NCBI RefSeq assembly: GCF_024172085.1
Contig: NZ_JAMZDZ010000001.1
Location: forward strand, 8,122,001-8,186,000
Length of the DNA stretch: 64,000 nucleotides
Direction of reading: 5' to 3'
Source: Hamadaea flava
GTDB lineage: Bacteria; Actinomycetota; Actinomycetes; Mycobacteriales; Micromonosporaceae
Made by a program: the position numbers and the translations under genes. Of this stretch, positions 1-8,630 are shown one piece after another; position 1 is the first letter of the stretch, and every line of letters begins with the position of its first letter. Under the pieces are notes generated by a model, which ran no database searches, had not been told where the DNA came from, and saw only the letters and a program-made list of their open reading frames with translations.

Positions 1-1
1 G

Positions 2-1240
2 GGCGGCTGGGGCGCGGTCGCGGCGGTCGGGCGGCTGACCGGGCTGGTGGCCTCGGACCTGATGCTGCTGCAGGTGCTGCTGCTGGCCCGGATTCCCTGG
101 GTCGAGCGGGCCTTCGGGCAGGACCAGCTGGCCCGGTGGCACCGCTGGGTCGGGTTCACCTCGTTCCATCTCATGCTCGCCCACATCGTGCTCATCACCC
201 TCGGCTACGCCGGGCCGGTGCACGACAACGTGCTGCACACGTTCTGGAACCTGATCACCACCTATCCCGGGATGCTGCTCGCGCTGGCGGGCGCGGCGGC
301 GATCGTCATGGTCGTGGTGACCTCGATCAAGGCGGCCCGGCGCCGGCTGCGCTACGAGTCGTGGCACCTGCTGCACCTGTACGCGTACCTCGGCGTGGGG
401 TTGGCGCTGCCGCACCAGTTGTGGACCAGCGCAGACTTCCTCGCTTCCCCGGTCGCGCGGGCGTACTGGTGGACGCTGTGGGCGGCGACGGCCGCGGCGA
501 TCCTGATCTTCCGTGTCGGACTGCCGGCCTGGCGTACCGCCCGGCATCGGCTGGAGGTCGTCGAGGTGGTCGCCGAAGGGCCGGGCCTCACCTCGGTGTA
601 CCTCAAGGGCCGGTTCCTGGACCGGCTGCCGGTCCAGGCCGGGCAGTTCTTCCAGTGGCGGTTCCTCGACGGGCCCGGCTGGTCGCGGGCGCACCCGTAC
701 TCGTTGTCGGGGCCGCCGCGCGAAGACCGGTTGCGGATCACCGTCAAGGATCTCGGCGACGGCAGCGCGCGCGTCGCCACCCTGCGGCCCGGCACCCGCG
801 TCCTGGTCGAAGGGCCGTACGGCCGGCTCACGGGCGAGGCGTATCGGGGCGGTCCGGTCACGATGATCGCCTGCGGCATCGGCATCACCCCACTCCTCGC
901 GCTGCTGTGGGACCTGCCCTACCGCGACGGCGAAGCCACGCTCGTCTATCGCGCTCGGTCCGTGCAAGAGCTGGCCTTCCGGTCGGAGATCGAGTGGCTC
1001 GCCGCGCGGCGCGGGCTCCGCGTCGTCACACTCCTCGGTCCGCGCGCCCAGGATTCCTGGTTGCCTCACGGGTACGCCGAGAGCGGCGACCTGGCGGCGC
1101 TGCGTCGCATCGTCCCGGACGCGCGCGGACAGCACCTCTACATCTGCGGCCCCGACGACTGGACCGCCCGGGTGCGGCGCACGGCGGCCGAGGCCGGAGT
1201 CGCGCCGGACCGGGTTCACGTCGAGCACTTCGCCTGGTGA
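2..1240 (+). CDS. Ferric-reductase-like transmembrane flavoprotein oxidoreductase (5' end outside window)
   Basis: The reading frame is open from base 2, so the N-terminus lies upstream and about 412 residues are visible. The first half is hydrophobic and has spaced histidines (RWHRWVGFTSFH, HIVL, WHLLHLY), as in haem-binding ferric-reductase-like membrane domains. The second half is a ferredoxin-NADP reductase-type module: HPYSLSGPP for FAD, GIGITP for the pyridine nucleotide, YICGPDDW and a C-terminal HVEHFAW. The family moves electrons from NAD(P)H through FAD to membrane haem. The next two genes encode an FMN-carrying protein and the enzyme that loads it, so this is probably the electron donor of a small flavin electron-transfer chain (inference). 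Confidence 0.85.
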   Translation, partial: GGWGAVAAVGRLTGLVASDLMLLQVLLLARIPWVERAFGQDQLARWHRWVGFTSFHLMLAHIVLITLGYAGPVHDNVLHTFWNLITTYPGMLLALAGAAAIVMVVVTSIKAARRRLRYESWHLLHLYAYLGVGLALPHQLWTSADFLASPVARAYWWTLWAATAAAILIFRVGLPAWRTARHRLEVVEVVAEGPGLTSVYLKGRFLDRLPVQAGQFFQWRFLDGPGWSRAHPYSLSGPPREDRLRITVKDLGDGSARVATLRPGTRVLVEGPYGRLTGEAYRGGPVTMIACGIGITPLLALLWDLPYRDGEATLVYRARSVQELAFRSEIEWLAARRGLRVVTLLGPRAQDSWLPHGYAESGDLAALRRIVPDARGQHLYICGPDDWTARVRRTAAEAGVAPDRVHVEHFAW

Positions 1241-1272
1241 GACTGAGTAGCAGGAAGCGGTAGGAGGAAGAG

Positions 1273-1779
1273 ATGCGGCGGATCACGCTATGGCTGCTGT
1301 CCACTGTGGCGGCGGTGGTGCTGTTGTTCAGCTACCGCACCAGCACCATGGGCTCCGGCGGTGGTGACACGGTCGCGGTGACGCCCGCGAACACCGCGGG
1401 GGCTGCCAGGGCCACCGGTTCGGGTTCGACCACGCAGCAGCAGACGAAGAGCGGCACGACTAGCGGTGGCACCACGAACGGCACGACCACCACCTCGGGC
1501 AGCAAGACCTACGACGGCTCGGTCGCGCAGACGCGCTGGGGTCCGGTGCAGGTGCGGATCACCGTCGCCAACGGCAAGATCACCGACGTCGAGGCGGTCG
1601 AGTACCCCACCGAGAACCATCGGGACCAGGAGATCAACCAGTACGCCCTGCCGATCCTGCACGACTCGGTGATCTCGCAGCAGAGCGCGAACATCGACAC
1701 CGTCTCCGGCGCGACGGTCACCAGCGAGGGCTACATCCAGTCGTTGCAGGCGGCCCTCGACGCCGCCCACCTGTCATGA
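1273..1779 (+). CDS. Membrane-anchored FMN-binding domain protein
   Basis: This 168-residue protein has an N-terminal signal anchor (residues 4-20), a long low-complexity Ser/Thr/Gly linker (about 25-78) and an FMN-binding domain (about 80-166). The motif SGAT at residues 145-148 marks Thr148 as the expected site of covalent FMN attachment. The domain should sit outside the membrane. An RBS (AGGAGGAAGAG) lies just upstream, and the stop overlaps the apbE start by four bases. With the upstream reductase and downstream ApbE it forms a coherent set for making and reducing a flavoprotein. The electron acceptor is unknown. Confidence 0.85.
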   Translation: MRRITLWLLSTVAAVVLLFSYRTSTMGSGGGDTVAVTPANTAGAARATGSGSTTQQQTKSGTTSGGTTNGTTTTSGSKTYDGSVAQTRWGPVQVRITVANGKITDVEAVEYPTENHRDQEINQYALPILHDSVISQQSANIDTVSGATVTSEGYIQSLQAALDAAHLS

Positions 1780-2561
1780 CCGTGCCGGCGGCTGGGTTCG
1801 TCCAGCGGGCCTGGGTCGAGCAGATCATGGGATTGCCGATCAGCGTCCACCTGCGGGGCGCCGATCCGGCCACGCCCGCTGTCGAGGCCGCGGTGACGGC
1901 GTATTTCGCCGAACTGCGGCGTGCCGACGACATCTTCAGCACCTATCGCGCCGACAGCGAGATCAGCCGCTGGCAGCGCGGCGAGCTGACCCTGGCCGCT
2001 GCGGATCCGCTCTTGGGCCGGGTACTGGCGAGCTGCGATCAGGCCTTTGTGCGTACCAGTGGATTCTTCGACGCGCGATCGTTGCCCGACCCACTGGGCG
2101 GCGCACCGCGGACCGATCCTTCCGGCCTGGTCAAGGGGTGGGCCGTGGAGCGGGCCGCGCGGCGGCTGCCGGCGGACCACGGTTGGTGCGTGAACGCGGG
2201 CGGCGATGTGCTGGTGCACGCGCCGGACGGGCTGCCCGCCTGGCGCCTGGGCGTGGAGGATCCGATGCGCGACGACAAGATCCTGCGCGCGGTGACCATG
2301 CGGCGGGGAGCGCTGGCGACGTCCGGAACGCGCCATCGCGGTACGCACATCGTCGACCCGCACACGGGACAGCCGCCGATCGGGCTGCGCCAGGTCAGTG
2401 TGCTGGGCCCGGAGTTGCTCTGGGCCGACGTGTACGCGACCGCGGCGTTCGCACGGGGCACGAGCGCACTGGAGTGGCTGGCGACCCTGGACGGGTACGA
2501 GGGTCTGGTGGTGACCTCCGAGGGGCGCGTGCACAGCACGCCGGGGTGGCCGATCGCGTGA
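1776..2561 (+). CDS. apbE: FAD:protein FMN transferase ApbE
   Basis: The 261-residue product matches the ApbE family, which uses FAD and Mg2+ to attach FMN covalently to a threonine of a target protein. Visible family features are VNAGGDVLV (about residues 139-147), the loop SGTRHRGTHIVDPHTG (about 187-202) and the C-terminal metal-binding stretch ADVYATAAF. The length is somewhat short compared with lipoprotein ApbE proteins, and no signal peptide is apparent. It overlaps the upstream FMN-binding gene by ATGA, so the two are translationally coupled and that protein is the obvious substrate. Confidence 0.9.
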   Translation: MTVPAAGFVQRAWVEQIMGLPISVHLRGADPATPAVEAAVTAYFAELRRADDIFSTYRADSEISRWQRGELTLAAADPLLGRVLASCDQAFVRTSGFFDARSLPDPLGGAPRTDPSGLVKGWAVERAARRLPADHGWCVNAGGDVLVHAPDGLPAWRLGVEDPMRDDKILRAVTMRRGALATSGTRHRGTHIVDPHTGQPPIGLRQVSVLGPELLWADVYATAAFARGTSALEWLATLDGYEGLVVTSEGRVHSTPGWPIA

Positions 2562-2643
2562 ACGGCGGCGTCGGCGATGGCGCGGGGGACTGGACGGGCG
2601 CAGACTGAGGTTTGAGGGGCGACGACCGAGGAAAGGGGTCGTC

Positions 2644-3057
2644 ATGACAAGTGTTCTGCCCGCTCGGAGCACCACCGAGGCCGAGGTGCGGGCGATGCTG
2701 CGGCTGTGGACCACGGCGGAGTACCGCGGTCTGGTCGACGTCGTCGAGGAGTTGCTGACCGACGACTTCCTGGGCGTGGACCGGGCCGGGCACGTGCTGG
2801 ACAAGCAGGCTTGGCTGGCCCGGCGGCGGGACGGCCGGCTGTTCCACACGACGTTCACCGTCGATCCCGTCGATCTACGCCTGCACGGTGACTCCGCGGT
2901 CGCCGTGGGCGACCACGAATGCGCCGGTCACGACCAAGGCGAGACCTTCGGGCGACACTGCCGGATCACCGCGGTCGGCGTACGCGACGGGCGGTTGTGG
3001 AAGCTCGCCTCGGTGCACATCAGCGAGACGCCGGAGCAGGCGGGCAGCTCCGGATGA
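2644..3057 (+). CDS. SnoaL/DUF4440-like (NTF2 fold) protein
   Basis: This 137-residue protein resembles the NTF2-like superfamily of small alpha+beta barrels. Supporting segments are LRLWTTAEYRGLVDVVEELL, DDFLGVD and WKLASVHIS. No catalytic residues can be assigned. A strong RBS (GAGGAAAGGGG) precedes the ATG. The stop codon overlaps the start of the CBS-domain gene, so the two are co-transcribed. Its role is not known; many such proteins are small-molecule binding or isomerase-like. Confidence 0.7.
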   Translation: MTSVLPARSTTEAEVRAMLRLWTTAEYRGLVDVVEELLTDDFLGVDRAGHVLDKQAWLARRRDGRLFHTTFTVDPVDLRLHGDSAVAVGDHECAGHDQGETFGRHCRITAVGVRDGRLWKLASVHISETPEQAGSSG

Positions 3058-3491
3058 GGCTCACCGCGGAGACCGTGATGACCGGCGACCCCGTGACGAT
3101 CGAGGCGACCGACTCGATCGTCCACGCGGCGCGGCTGATGCGCGACTACGACATCGGCGACCTCATCGTGACCGATCGAGGCCACGTGGTCGGCATAGTC
3201 ACTGATCGGGACATCGTCATAAGGGGGATCGCGGACTCCCGGGGCGTGGAGACCACCCACGTCGGCGAGGTGTGCAGCCGGGACGTGGTGACCGTCGGCC
3301 CGGACGAGGAGCTGGATCAGGTCGTCGCGATCATGTGCGAGCACGCCGTACGCCGGATGCCGGTGATCTCGGGCGGCCGCGTCGTCGGCGTGATCTCGCT
3401 CGGCGACCTCGCCCGGGAGGACGGCGAACTGGCGTTGACCGACGCGAAGTCCGTGCTCACGGAGATCAGCCTCGCCCAGCCGAACCGTTGA
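3054..3491 (+). CDS. Tandem CBS-domain protein
   Basis: The 145-residue protein is a stand-alone CBS pair. The first domain begins VMTGDPVTI and contains GDLIVTDRGHVVGIVTDRDI; the second contains SRDVVTVGPDE, RRMPVISGGRVVGVISLGD. Such pairs bind adenosine nucleotides and often act as stress or energy sensors. I chose the ATG at 3054 because it overlaps the preceding stop (ATGA) and opens at the first CBS strand. A longer frame upstream would overlap the previous gene. A perfect hairpin covers the stop codon. Confidence 0.85.
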   Translation: MRLTAETVMTGDPVTIEATDSIVHAARLMRDYDIGDLIVTDRGHVVGIVTDRDIVIRGIADSRGVETTHVGEVCSRDVVTVGPDEELDQVVAIMCEHAVRRMPVISGGRVVGVISLGDLAREDGELALTDAKSVLTEISLAQPNR

Positions 3492-3515
3492 TCAGCAGCC
3501 GAATCGCTGATCAAC
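3487..3515 (+). terminator. Hairpin terminator over the CBS gene stop codon
   Basis: GTTGATCAGC and GCTGATCAAC form a perfect 10-bp stem around a 9-base loop. The left arm contains the TGA stop of the CBS gene. No T-run follows, as is usual in actinomycetes. Confidence 0.6.
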
Positions 3516-3570
3516 AGTGTTGGGCTGCCGTTCGGCGGGTACTGCCTCCAGTGAAACGGAGGCCCGAAAA

Positions 3571-4134
3571 ATGGACGAGATCCTGATGACGGGACCGCCG
3601 GCGGTCGATTCCCGGCCCGCGATCGCCACTACCGGTCTCACGCGATACCTGACGCTCGACGGCCATGGCGCGCCCGACGCCTTTCCCGCGTACGCCGACG
3701 CGCTGCGCCGCGTCGCCACCGCCCTTCGGCTGCCGGTACACCCGACCGAGGCGTTGTGGTGGTCGGCGGACGGCGGCCCGATGCGTCCCGAGCGCATGCA
3801 CGCCTGGCGCTGGTCACTGCTGCAGAAGGTGCCGTTGGAAACCGGAACCGCCGACGTCGCCAAGGCTTCGGCGACGCTGCGCGGCATAGTGCCCGAGGGA
3901 CTGCTGTCGGACATCAGCGTCGCCAGCCTCGACGAGGGCACCGTCGCGCAGGTTCTGTACACCGGATCGTTGCGCGACAAGGCGCCCGCCCTGCGGATGT
4001 TGCGCGATTTCGCGCGTACGCACGGCTATGCGGTCAAGGGGAAGTACCACGAGATCTATCTGGACGATCCTGGTCCGCATTCGCCGCCGGACGCCCGGAC
4101 GATTCTCCGGTTGCCCCTCGTCCGGTCGGCTTGA
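3571..4134 (+). CDS. GyrI-like small-molecule-binding domain protein
   Basis: The 187-residue protein ends with GKYHEIYLDDP followed by a TILRLPL strand, which is typical of stand-alone GyrI-like (effector-binding) proteins. An ALWWSADGGPM segment lies near residue 65. I placed the start at the ATG at 3571 because an ACGGAGG Shine-Dalgarno lies 7-8 bases upstream; an upstream in-frame start would overlap the terminator. There is no DNA-binding domain, so it is not an activator itself. Ligand and role are unknown. Confidence 0.7.
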   Translation: MDEILMTGPPAVDSRPAIATTGLTRYLTLDGHGAPDAFPAYADALRRVATALRLPVHPTEALWWSADGGPMRPERMHAWRWSLLQKVPLETGTADVAKASATLRGIVPEGLLSDISVASLDEGTVAQVLYTGSLRDKAPALRMLRDFARTHGYAVKGKYHEIYLDDPGPHSPPDARTILRLPLVRSA

Positions 4135-4248
4135 CCGGTCGCGCCGAAGATCCCGGTACGCGGCACGGCCCTCCCGCACGGCTCGTTGACAAGGGGAAGG
4201 CTGCCCATCCGGGGCAGCATGAGCAGTGCGAATGCAGGGAGGGCCGTG

Positions 4249-4506
4249 ATGGCTCGCAAACGACGGACGGCGGTGCCGGCCGCCGCCCCACCACCTCCGG
4301 TCGAGCAGATGCCGGTGGTGGCGCCGGACAGCCCGTTGGCGATGACCGCCCGGGAACTGCTGGCGGCGCACACCCCACCGGAGGGGAGCGCCACCTGCCC
4401 ACGATGTGACGTGCCCGATCCGTGCCCGACGGCGCGGCACGCGAGCATCGTGTGTCTGGCTGCGCGGGATCCCGCGGAGGCGAACGCACTGACCCCGACC
4501 GGTTGA
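4249..4506 (+). CDS. Small hypothetical protein with a cysteine cluster
   Basis: The protein has 85 residues. A basic start (MARKRRT) is followed by a Pro/Ala-rich segment, then TARELLAAHTPP and a Cys cluster (CPRC, PCP, VC) that could bind zinc. The ATG at 4249 has a GGGAGG RBS; an in-frame start at 4186 would add 21 residues without one. A short inverted repeat CTGCCC/GGGCAG lies at 4201-4217, just upstream. I do not recognise the family. It converges on the next gene. Confidence 0.5.
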   Translation: MARKRRTAVPAAAPPPPVEQMPVVAPDSPLAMTARELLAAHTPPEGSATCPRCDVPDPCPTARHASIVCLAARDPAEANALTPTG

Positions 4507-4516
4507 GGACCGGCCA

Positions 4517-4566
4517 GCCCCGGTCGCGGGCGCGTCGCTCACGGCGATTCGCTCAGCGACCGGGGC
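4517..4566. terminator. Hairpin between convergent genes
   Basis: GCCCCGGTCGC (4517-4527) pairs perfectly with GCGACCGGGGC (4556-4566). The right arm enters the 3' end of the minus-strand gene. It could serve as a bidirectional terminator, but the loop is long (28 bases). Confidence 0.4.
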
Positions 4567-5002
4567 GTTTCATGTCCCGGTTCCCCGTCGCCGTCCGCAT
4601 CGCCCTCAGCGCCCGGCTGGCCAGCGCCTCTTGATCGACCCGCGCGCGGAAGTCCGGGTCGGCACAGTACACCGCCAGCATCGCGCGCAGGCGTGAGGCG
4701 GGTGTGACGCCGTCGCCGAGCCGGAAGCTCTTCAACGCGAGATCCTCTTCGACGGTCAGCGTGACGCTGACCCGTTCCGGTCGTTTCCCCAGCGGGCGTG
4801 GTTCGCGGATCGAGCGCCGGGTCTGCGTCGCGTCGAGAAACCCGCGTTGGTAGTCACGGCCGTGCCGAGCGGACAGGGCGCGCATCGCGTCGCGGAGCAA
4901 CGAGGTTCCCCCGCCGAGCCCGTGCCGCCAGCGCTGGCCGTCGTCGGTCTGCAACCAGGCTCTTCCCATCCGGCTGCCGGCGTCATACTCGTCCGTCGTC
5001 AC
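4553..5002 (-). CDS. Hypothetical protein, possible ribbon-helix-helix-like C-terminus
   Basis: This 149-residue protein is basic and Arg-rich. The segment PERVSVTLTVEEDLALKSF followed by GVTPASRLRAMLAVY has the strand-helix-helix rhythm of ribbon-helix-helix DNA-binding proteins, but the match is by eye only. No signal peptide or membrane segment is present. It is divergent from the expansin-like gene, with 163 bases between the starts. Function is unassigned. Confidence 0.5.
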   Translation of the reverse strand: MTTDEYDAGSRMGRAWLQTDDGQRWRHGLGGGTSLLRDAMRALSARHGRDYQRGFLDATQTRRSIREPRPLGKRPERVSVTLTVEEDLALKSFRLGDGVTPASRLRAMLAVYCADPDFRARVDQEALASRALRAMRTATGNRDMKRPGR

Positions 5003-5165
5003 GAAGGTCGCGCCTACCCGATTCCGCGTAACTCAAACGTCTTGCCACTCGATAGTGGGACACTACGGGATTACAGTCAGGACATCCATCGCCGTCCACT
5101 CCCACCGGACGGGTCCGGCTCCGCCCAGAGCCACCGGACGGCGTGACTCGGAGAAAGGATGTCCC

Positions 5166-6503
5166 GTGCGCGTGCCTCACATGAGGCGCGTGACCCTGCT
5201 GCGCTCCACGGTTCTCGCGGCTGTCCTGCTCGTCGTCGGCTATGCCGGCGCCGCGCTCGCGCTGCCTGATCCGCCTGCGCCGGTCACCGCCAACGCCACC
5301 TGGTTCGACGCCCTCGGTTCGCCGTACGGCGGCTGCGGACTGCCTCAGGCCAATTTGGACAGTCAGAACTTCGTCGCCCTCAACGTGTTCAACACGCCCG
5401 GCGACTATGCGTACTCGACGCGGCCGGTGCCCGACGCCGCCAAGACCGGGATGTGGGAGAACGGGCGCAACTGCGGCCGCTGGGTCCAGGTCTCGATCGC
5501 CGACTATTGCACCGGCGTCAACGACGGCGCACCGAACCAGGCGTTCTGCCGCAACGGGTCGTGGGTCGCCGACGCGTACAACGGCGGCACGCTGACCATG
5601 CTGGTCGCCGACAGCTGCGGCGACGGCAACGCCTGGTGCCGCGACGACCCGTACCACCTCGACCTGGCCAAGGGATCGCTGAACACGTTCGTCAAGAACG
5701 GCACGACGCTGACCGACCTCTACCCGAACCACTGGAACAACCGGCACATCAGCTGGAAGTTCGTGCCCGCGCCCAACTACACCGGCGACATCAGCATCGG
5801 CTTCCTGCAGGGGGCGCAGCAGTGGTGGCCGGCCATCGCCGTGTCCCACCTGGCCAACGGCATCCACGGAGTCGAGTACTTCGCTGACGGCACGTGGCAC
5901 ACCGCCGCGATGAACAGCGACATGGGCCAGTCCTACATCATCGGCGGGCTCACCTCGGGTGCGACCTCCTTCCAGATCCGCGTACGCGACGTCACCGATG
6001 CGCTCATCAACGGCGGCCGGGTGTACTCGTTCAGCCTGCCGTGCTCGTCGCAGTGCTCCGTTCCGTACACGGCTGCGGCGTACACGACCTCGGGTGGCTC
6101 GACCGGCTCGCCTTCGACCTCAACGTCGACCTCGCCGTCGGCGTCCGTTTCGCCCTCCGCCTCGGTGTCGCCGTCGGCGTCGGTCTCGCCGACCTCGTCG
6201 TCGGGGGTGTGCACGGCGGCGTACAAGGTCACCAGTTCGTGGCCCGGCGGCTTCGGCGGCGAGGTGACCGTGACCGCGGGCAGCGCCCCGATCACGGGCT
6301 GGACCGTGAAATGGACGTACGCCAACGGGCAGACGATCAGCCAACTGTGGAACGGCACGCTGACCACGAGCGGGTCGGCGATCACGGTGAAGAACGTGTC
6401 GTACAACGGCTCGCTTGGCGCGGGCGGGACGGCGACGTTCGGCTTCAACGGGACGTCGACCGGTACCACCAGCATTCCCACACTGACCTGCACCAGCCCG
6501 TAA
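5166..6503 (+). CDS. Secreted expansin-like protein with C-terminal CBM2
   Basis: The 445-residue protein starts with a signal peptide (about 1-33, cut near LALP). An expansin-like region follows (about 35-300), with a Cys-rich double-psi-barrel-type part (YGGCGLPQ, NGRNCGRWVQVSI, DSCGDGNAW, HLDLAKGSL) and a beta-rich module. A Ser-rich linker repeats SPSASV three times. The last ~100 residues (SGVCTAAYKVTSSWPGGFGGEVTVT to TLTCTSP) are a cellulose-binding CBM2 with terminal cysteines. Such proteins loosen cellulose or chitin matrices without hydrolysis. The GTG at 5166 follows a GAGAAAGGA RBS. The chitinase gene follows downstream. Confidence 0.8.
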   Translation: MRVPHMRRVTLLRSTVLAAVLLVVGYAGAALALPDPPAPVTANATWFDALGSPYGGCGLPQANLDSQNFVALNVFNTPGDYAYSTRPVPDAAKTGMWENGRNCGRWVQVSIADYCTGVNDGAPNQAFCRNGSWVADAYNGGTLTMLVADSCGDGNAWCRDDPYHLDLAKGSLNTFVKNGTTLTDLYPNHWNNRHISWKFVPAPNYTGDISIGFLQGAQQWWPAIAVSHLANGIHGVEYFADGTWHTAAMNSDMGQSYIIGGLTSGATSFQIRVRDVTDALINGGRVYSFSLPCSSQCSVPYTAAAYTTSGGSTGSPSTSTSTSPSASVSPSASVSPSASVSPTSSSGVCTAAYKVTSSWPGGFGGEVTVTAGSAPITGWTVKWTYANGQTISQLWNGTLTTSGSAITVKNVSYNGSLGAGGTATFGFNGTSTGTTSIPTLTCTSP

Positions 6504-6509
6504 CCCCGT

Positions 6510-6568
6510 GCGGATCACGGTTGCGCATGCTTTCCGGGCCTGCGGAAGCATGCGCAACCGTGATCCGC
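6510..6568. terminator. Long palindromic terminator, copy 1 of a dispersed repeat
   Basis: Perfect 23-bp arms (6510-6532 and 6546-6568) contain the core GATCACGGTTGCGCA. The core recurs with one change in the hairpin at 26334-26386. It follows the expansin stop by 7 bases. Confidence 0.75.
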
Positions 6569-6597
6569 TGCCTACGGCGTCCATTGACGCAGGCGTG

Positions 6598-6650
6598 TCC
6601 TCAAATATTTAATAAAGCTTCCTTATAGGTTCCTCGGTTCTCCGCTGGAG
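6598..6650 (+). promoter_or_regulatory. AT-rich upstream region of the chitinase gene
   Basis: This is an AT-rich island in otherwise very GC-rich DNA, with AAATATTT, TAATAAAGCTT and CCTTATAGG. It should hold the promoter and regulator sites of the GH18 gene. An RBS (GGAGGAG) follows at 6646-6652. No exact -35/-10 pair could be fixed. Confidence 0.4.
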
Positions 6651-6658
6651 GAGCAACG

Positions 6659-8566
6659 ATGAAGCTTTCCCGCATCACGGCGCTGGTCGCGGCCGCCGTC
6701 CTGCTATTCGCCGCACCGGCGGCTCCGGCGACCGGGGCCGAACTGCTGTCCAACGGCGGCTTCGAGACGGGCGCGCTGAGCCCGTGGAGCTGCTCCGGCA
6801 GCCTGGGCAGCGTCGTCACCACCCCCGCGCGTACGGGGACTAAGGCGTTGCGAGGCGCGGCGTCCAGCTCGGACAACGCGAACTGCACGCAGACCGTCTC
6901 CGTCGTGTCGGGCACGTCGTACACGCTGACCGGCTGGGTCCGGGGCAGCTACGTCTACCTCGGGGTGACCGGCGGAACGTCGACGTGGACGCCCAGCGCC
7001 ACGAACTGGACCCAGCTCACCGTCACGTTCACCGCGTCGAGCAGCAGCGTGCAGGTGTTCCTGCACGGCTGGTACGGCACCGGCGACTACTACGCCGACG
7101 ACGTCTCGTTGCAGGGCACGGCCGGGGCAGGCGTTCCCACTGTCCCCGGTACGCCCGCCGCCGGCACGATCACGAACACCTCGGCCGCACTGAGCTGGTC
7201 GGCGTCGACCGGAACCGTGACCGGCTACCGGGTGTACGAGGGTGCGACGCTCAAGACGACCGTCACGGGGGCGTCGGCGACGATCTCCGGGCTGACCGCC
7301 TGCACGAGCCACACCTACGACGTGACCGCGTACAACAGCGTGGGGGAGTCGGCGCACTCGGGGAGCGTCACGATCACGACCACCGGGTGTGGCACCGGGG
7401 TTCCCGGCACGCCGGGCAACGCCCGCGTCACGTCCACTGCGGACACGTCGCTCGGGCTCGCCTGGGACGCGTCGACCGGGACCGTGACCGGCTATCGGGT
7501 GTACGAGGGGACGACGCTCAAGACCACGGTCACGGGGACGTCGGCGACGATCTCCGGGCTGACCGCCTGCACCAGCCACACGTACGCCGTCCGCGCGTAC
7601 AACAGCAGTGGTGAATCGGGTTCGGCGAGCGTGACCGGCACGACCACCGGATGTTCCACGGGCACGCTGCCCAAGCACCTCCTCACGGGCTACTGGCAGA
7701 ACTTCACCAACGGCGCGACGCCGCTGCGGCTGTCGGCGGTCCCGACGACCTACGACATCGTGGCGATCGCGTTCGCCAACGCCGACCCCGGCTCGGCCGG
7801 CGGCGTGACGTTCGGCGTCGACTCCGGCCTGTCGAGTGCGCTCGGCGGCTACACCGACGCCCAGTTCAAGGCGGACGTCGCCACCCTGCACTCGCGCAAC
7901 CAGAAGGTCATCCTGTCCGTCGGCGGCGAGAAGGGCACCGTCTCGGTGTCCAGTGCGGCCGCCGCGACCAACTTCGCCAACAGCGTGTACGCGATCATGA
8001 CGAGCTACGGGTTCGACGGCGTCGACATCGACCTGGAGAACGGGCTCAACGCGACCTACATGGAGCAGGCGTTGCGGTCGCTGCGGTCGAAGGCGGGCGC
8101 GAACCTGATCATCACGATGGCGCCGCAGACCATCGACATGCAGTCGACCGGGACGACGTACTTCGCACTGGCGCTCAACATCCGCGACATCCTGACCATC
8201 GTGCACACCCAGTTCTACAACTCGGGCGGCATGCTGGGCTGCGACCAGATGTTCGCGTACGGGCAGGGGACGATCAACTTCCTGACCGCGCTGGCCTGCA
8301 TCCAGCTTCAGAGCGCGCTGCGACCGGACCAGGTGGCCCTCGGCCTGCCCTCGTCCACCTCCGCGGCGGGCGGCGGCTACGTCGGCCCCGGCGTCGTCAA
8401 CAACGCGCTCGACTGCCTGGCGGCCGGGACGAACTGCGGCAGCTTCGTGCCCCCGGCCAAGTGGCCGAGCATCCGGGGCGCGATGACGTGGTCGATCAAC
8501 TGGGATGCGAGCAACGGGTACGCGTTCGCCAACACCGTCCACGGCCACCTGGTCGCGATGCCGTGA
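6659..8566 (+). CDS. Secreted GH18 chitinase with N-terminal carbohydrate-binding domain and two FN3 domains
   Basis: The 635-residue protein has a signal peptide (1-27, ending ATGA), a CBM4/9-like jelly-roll domain opening LLSNGGFETGALSPW (about 28-158), two near-identical fibronectin III domains (about 160-245 and 248-332) and a GH18 barrel from about 338. The GH18 hallmark DGVDIDLE ends in the catalytic acid Glu460; the substrate strand LSVGGEKG is also present. The enzyme cleaves beta-1,4-linked GlcNAc chains outside the cell. The FN3 copies share TGTVTGYRVYEG and ATISGLTACTSHTY, which suggests recent internal duplication. Confidence 0.92.
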   Translation: MKLSRITALVAAAVLLFAAPAAPATGAELLSNGGFETGALSPWSCSGSLGSVVTTPARTGTKALRGAASSSDNANCTQTVSVVSGTSYTLTGWVRGSYVYLGVTGGTSTWTPSATNWTQLTVTFTASSSSVQVFLHGWYGTGDYYADDVSLQGTAGAGVPTVPGTPAAGTITNTSAALSWSASTGTVTGYRVYEGATLKTTVTGASATISGLTACTSHTYDVTAYNSVGESAHSGSVTITTTGCGTGVPGTPGNARVTSTADTSLGLAWDASTGTVTGYRVYEGTTLKTTVTGTSATISGLTACTSHTYAVRAYNSSGESGSASVTGTTTGCSTGTLPKHLLTGYWQNFTNGATPLRLSAVPTTYDIVAIAFANADPGSAGGVTFGVDSGLSSALGGYTDAQFKADVATLHSRNQKVILSVGGEKGTVSVSSAAAATNFANSVYAIMTSYGFDGVDIDLENGLNATYMEQALRSLRSKAGANLIITMAPQTIDMQSTGTTYFALALNIRDILTIVHTQFYNSGGMLGCDQMFAYGQGTINFLTALACIQLQSALRPDQVALGLPSSTSAAGGGYVGPGVVNNALDCLAAGTNCGSFVPPAKWPSIRGAMTWSINWDASNGYAFANTVHGHLVAMP

Positions 8567-8570
8567 GGCA

Positions 8571-8628
8571 GTGACGCCGTGACGCCGGTGACGCCGTGAC
8601 GCCGTGACGCCGTGACGCCGGTGACCCG
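8571..8628. repeat. Tandem GTGACGCC(G) repeat
   Basis: Seven 8-9 base units of GTGACGCC or GTGACGCCG lie head to tail immediately after the chitinase stop. The last unit reads GTGACCCG. They show no spacer/repeat organisation. Confidence 0.8.
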
Positions 8629-8630
8629 GT

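Noticed and set aside
6120-6200. Short DNA repeats in the expansin gene
   Set aside because: They encode the repeated SPSASV linker and need no other explanation.
8571-8628. Possible CRISPR array
   Set aside because: Units are 8-9 bases and contiguous without spacers, and no cas genes are present.
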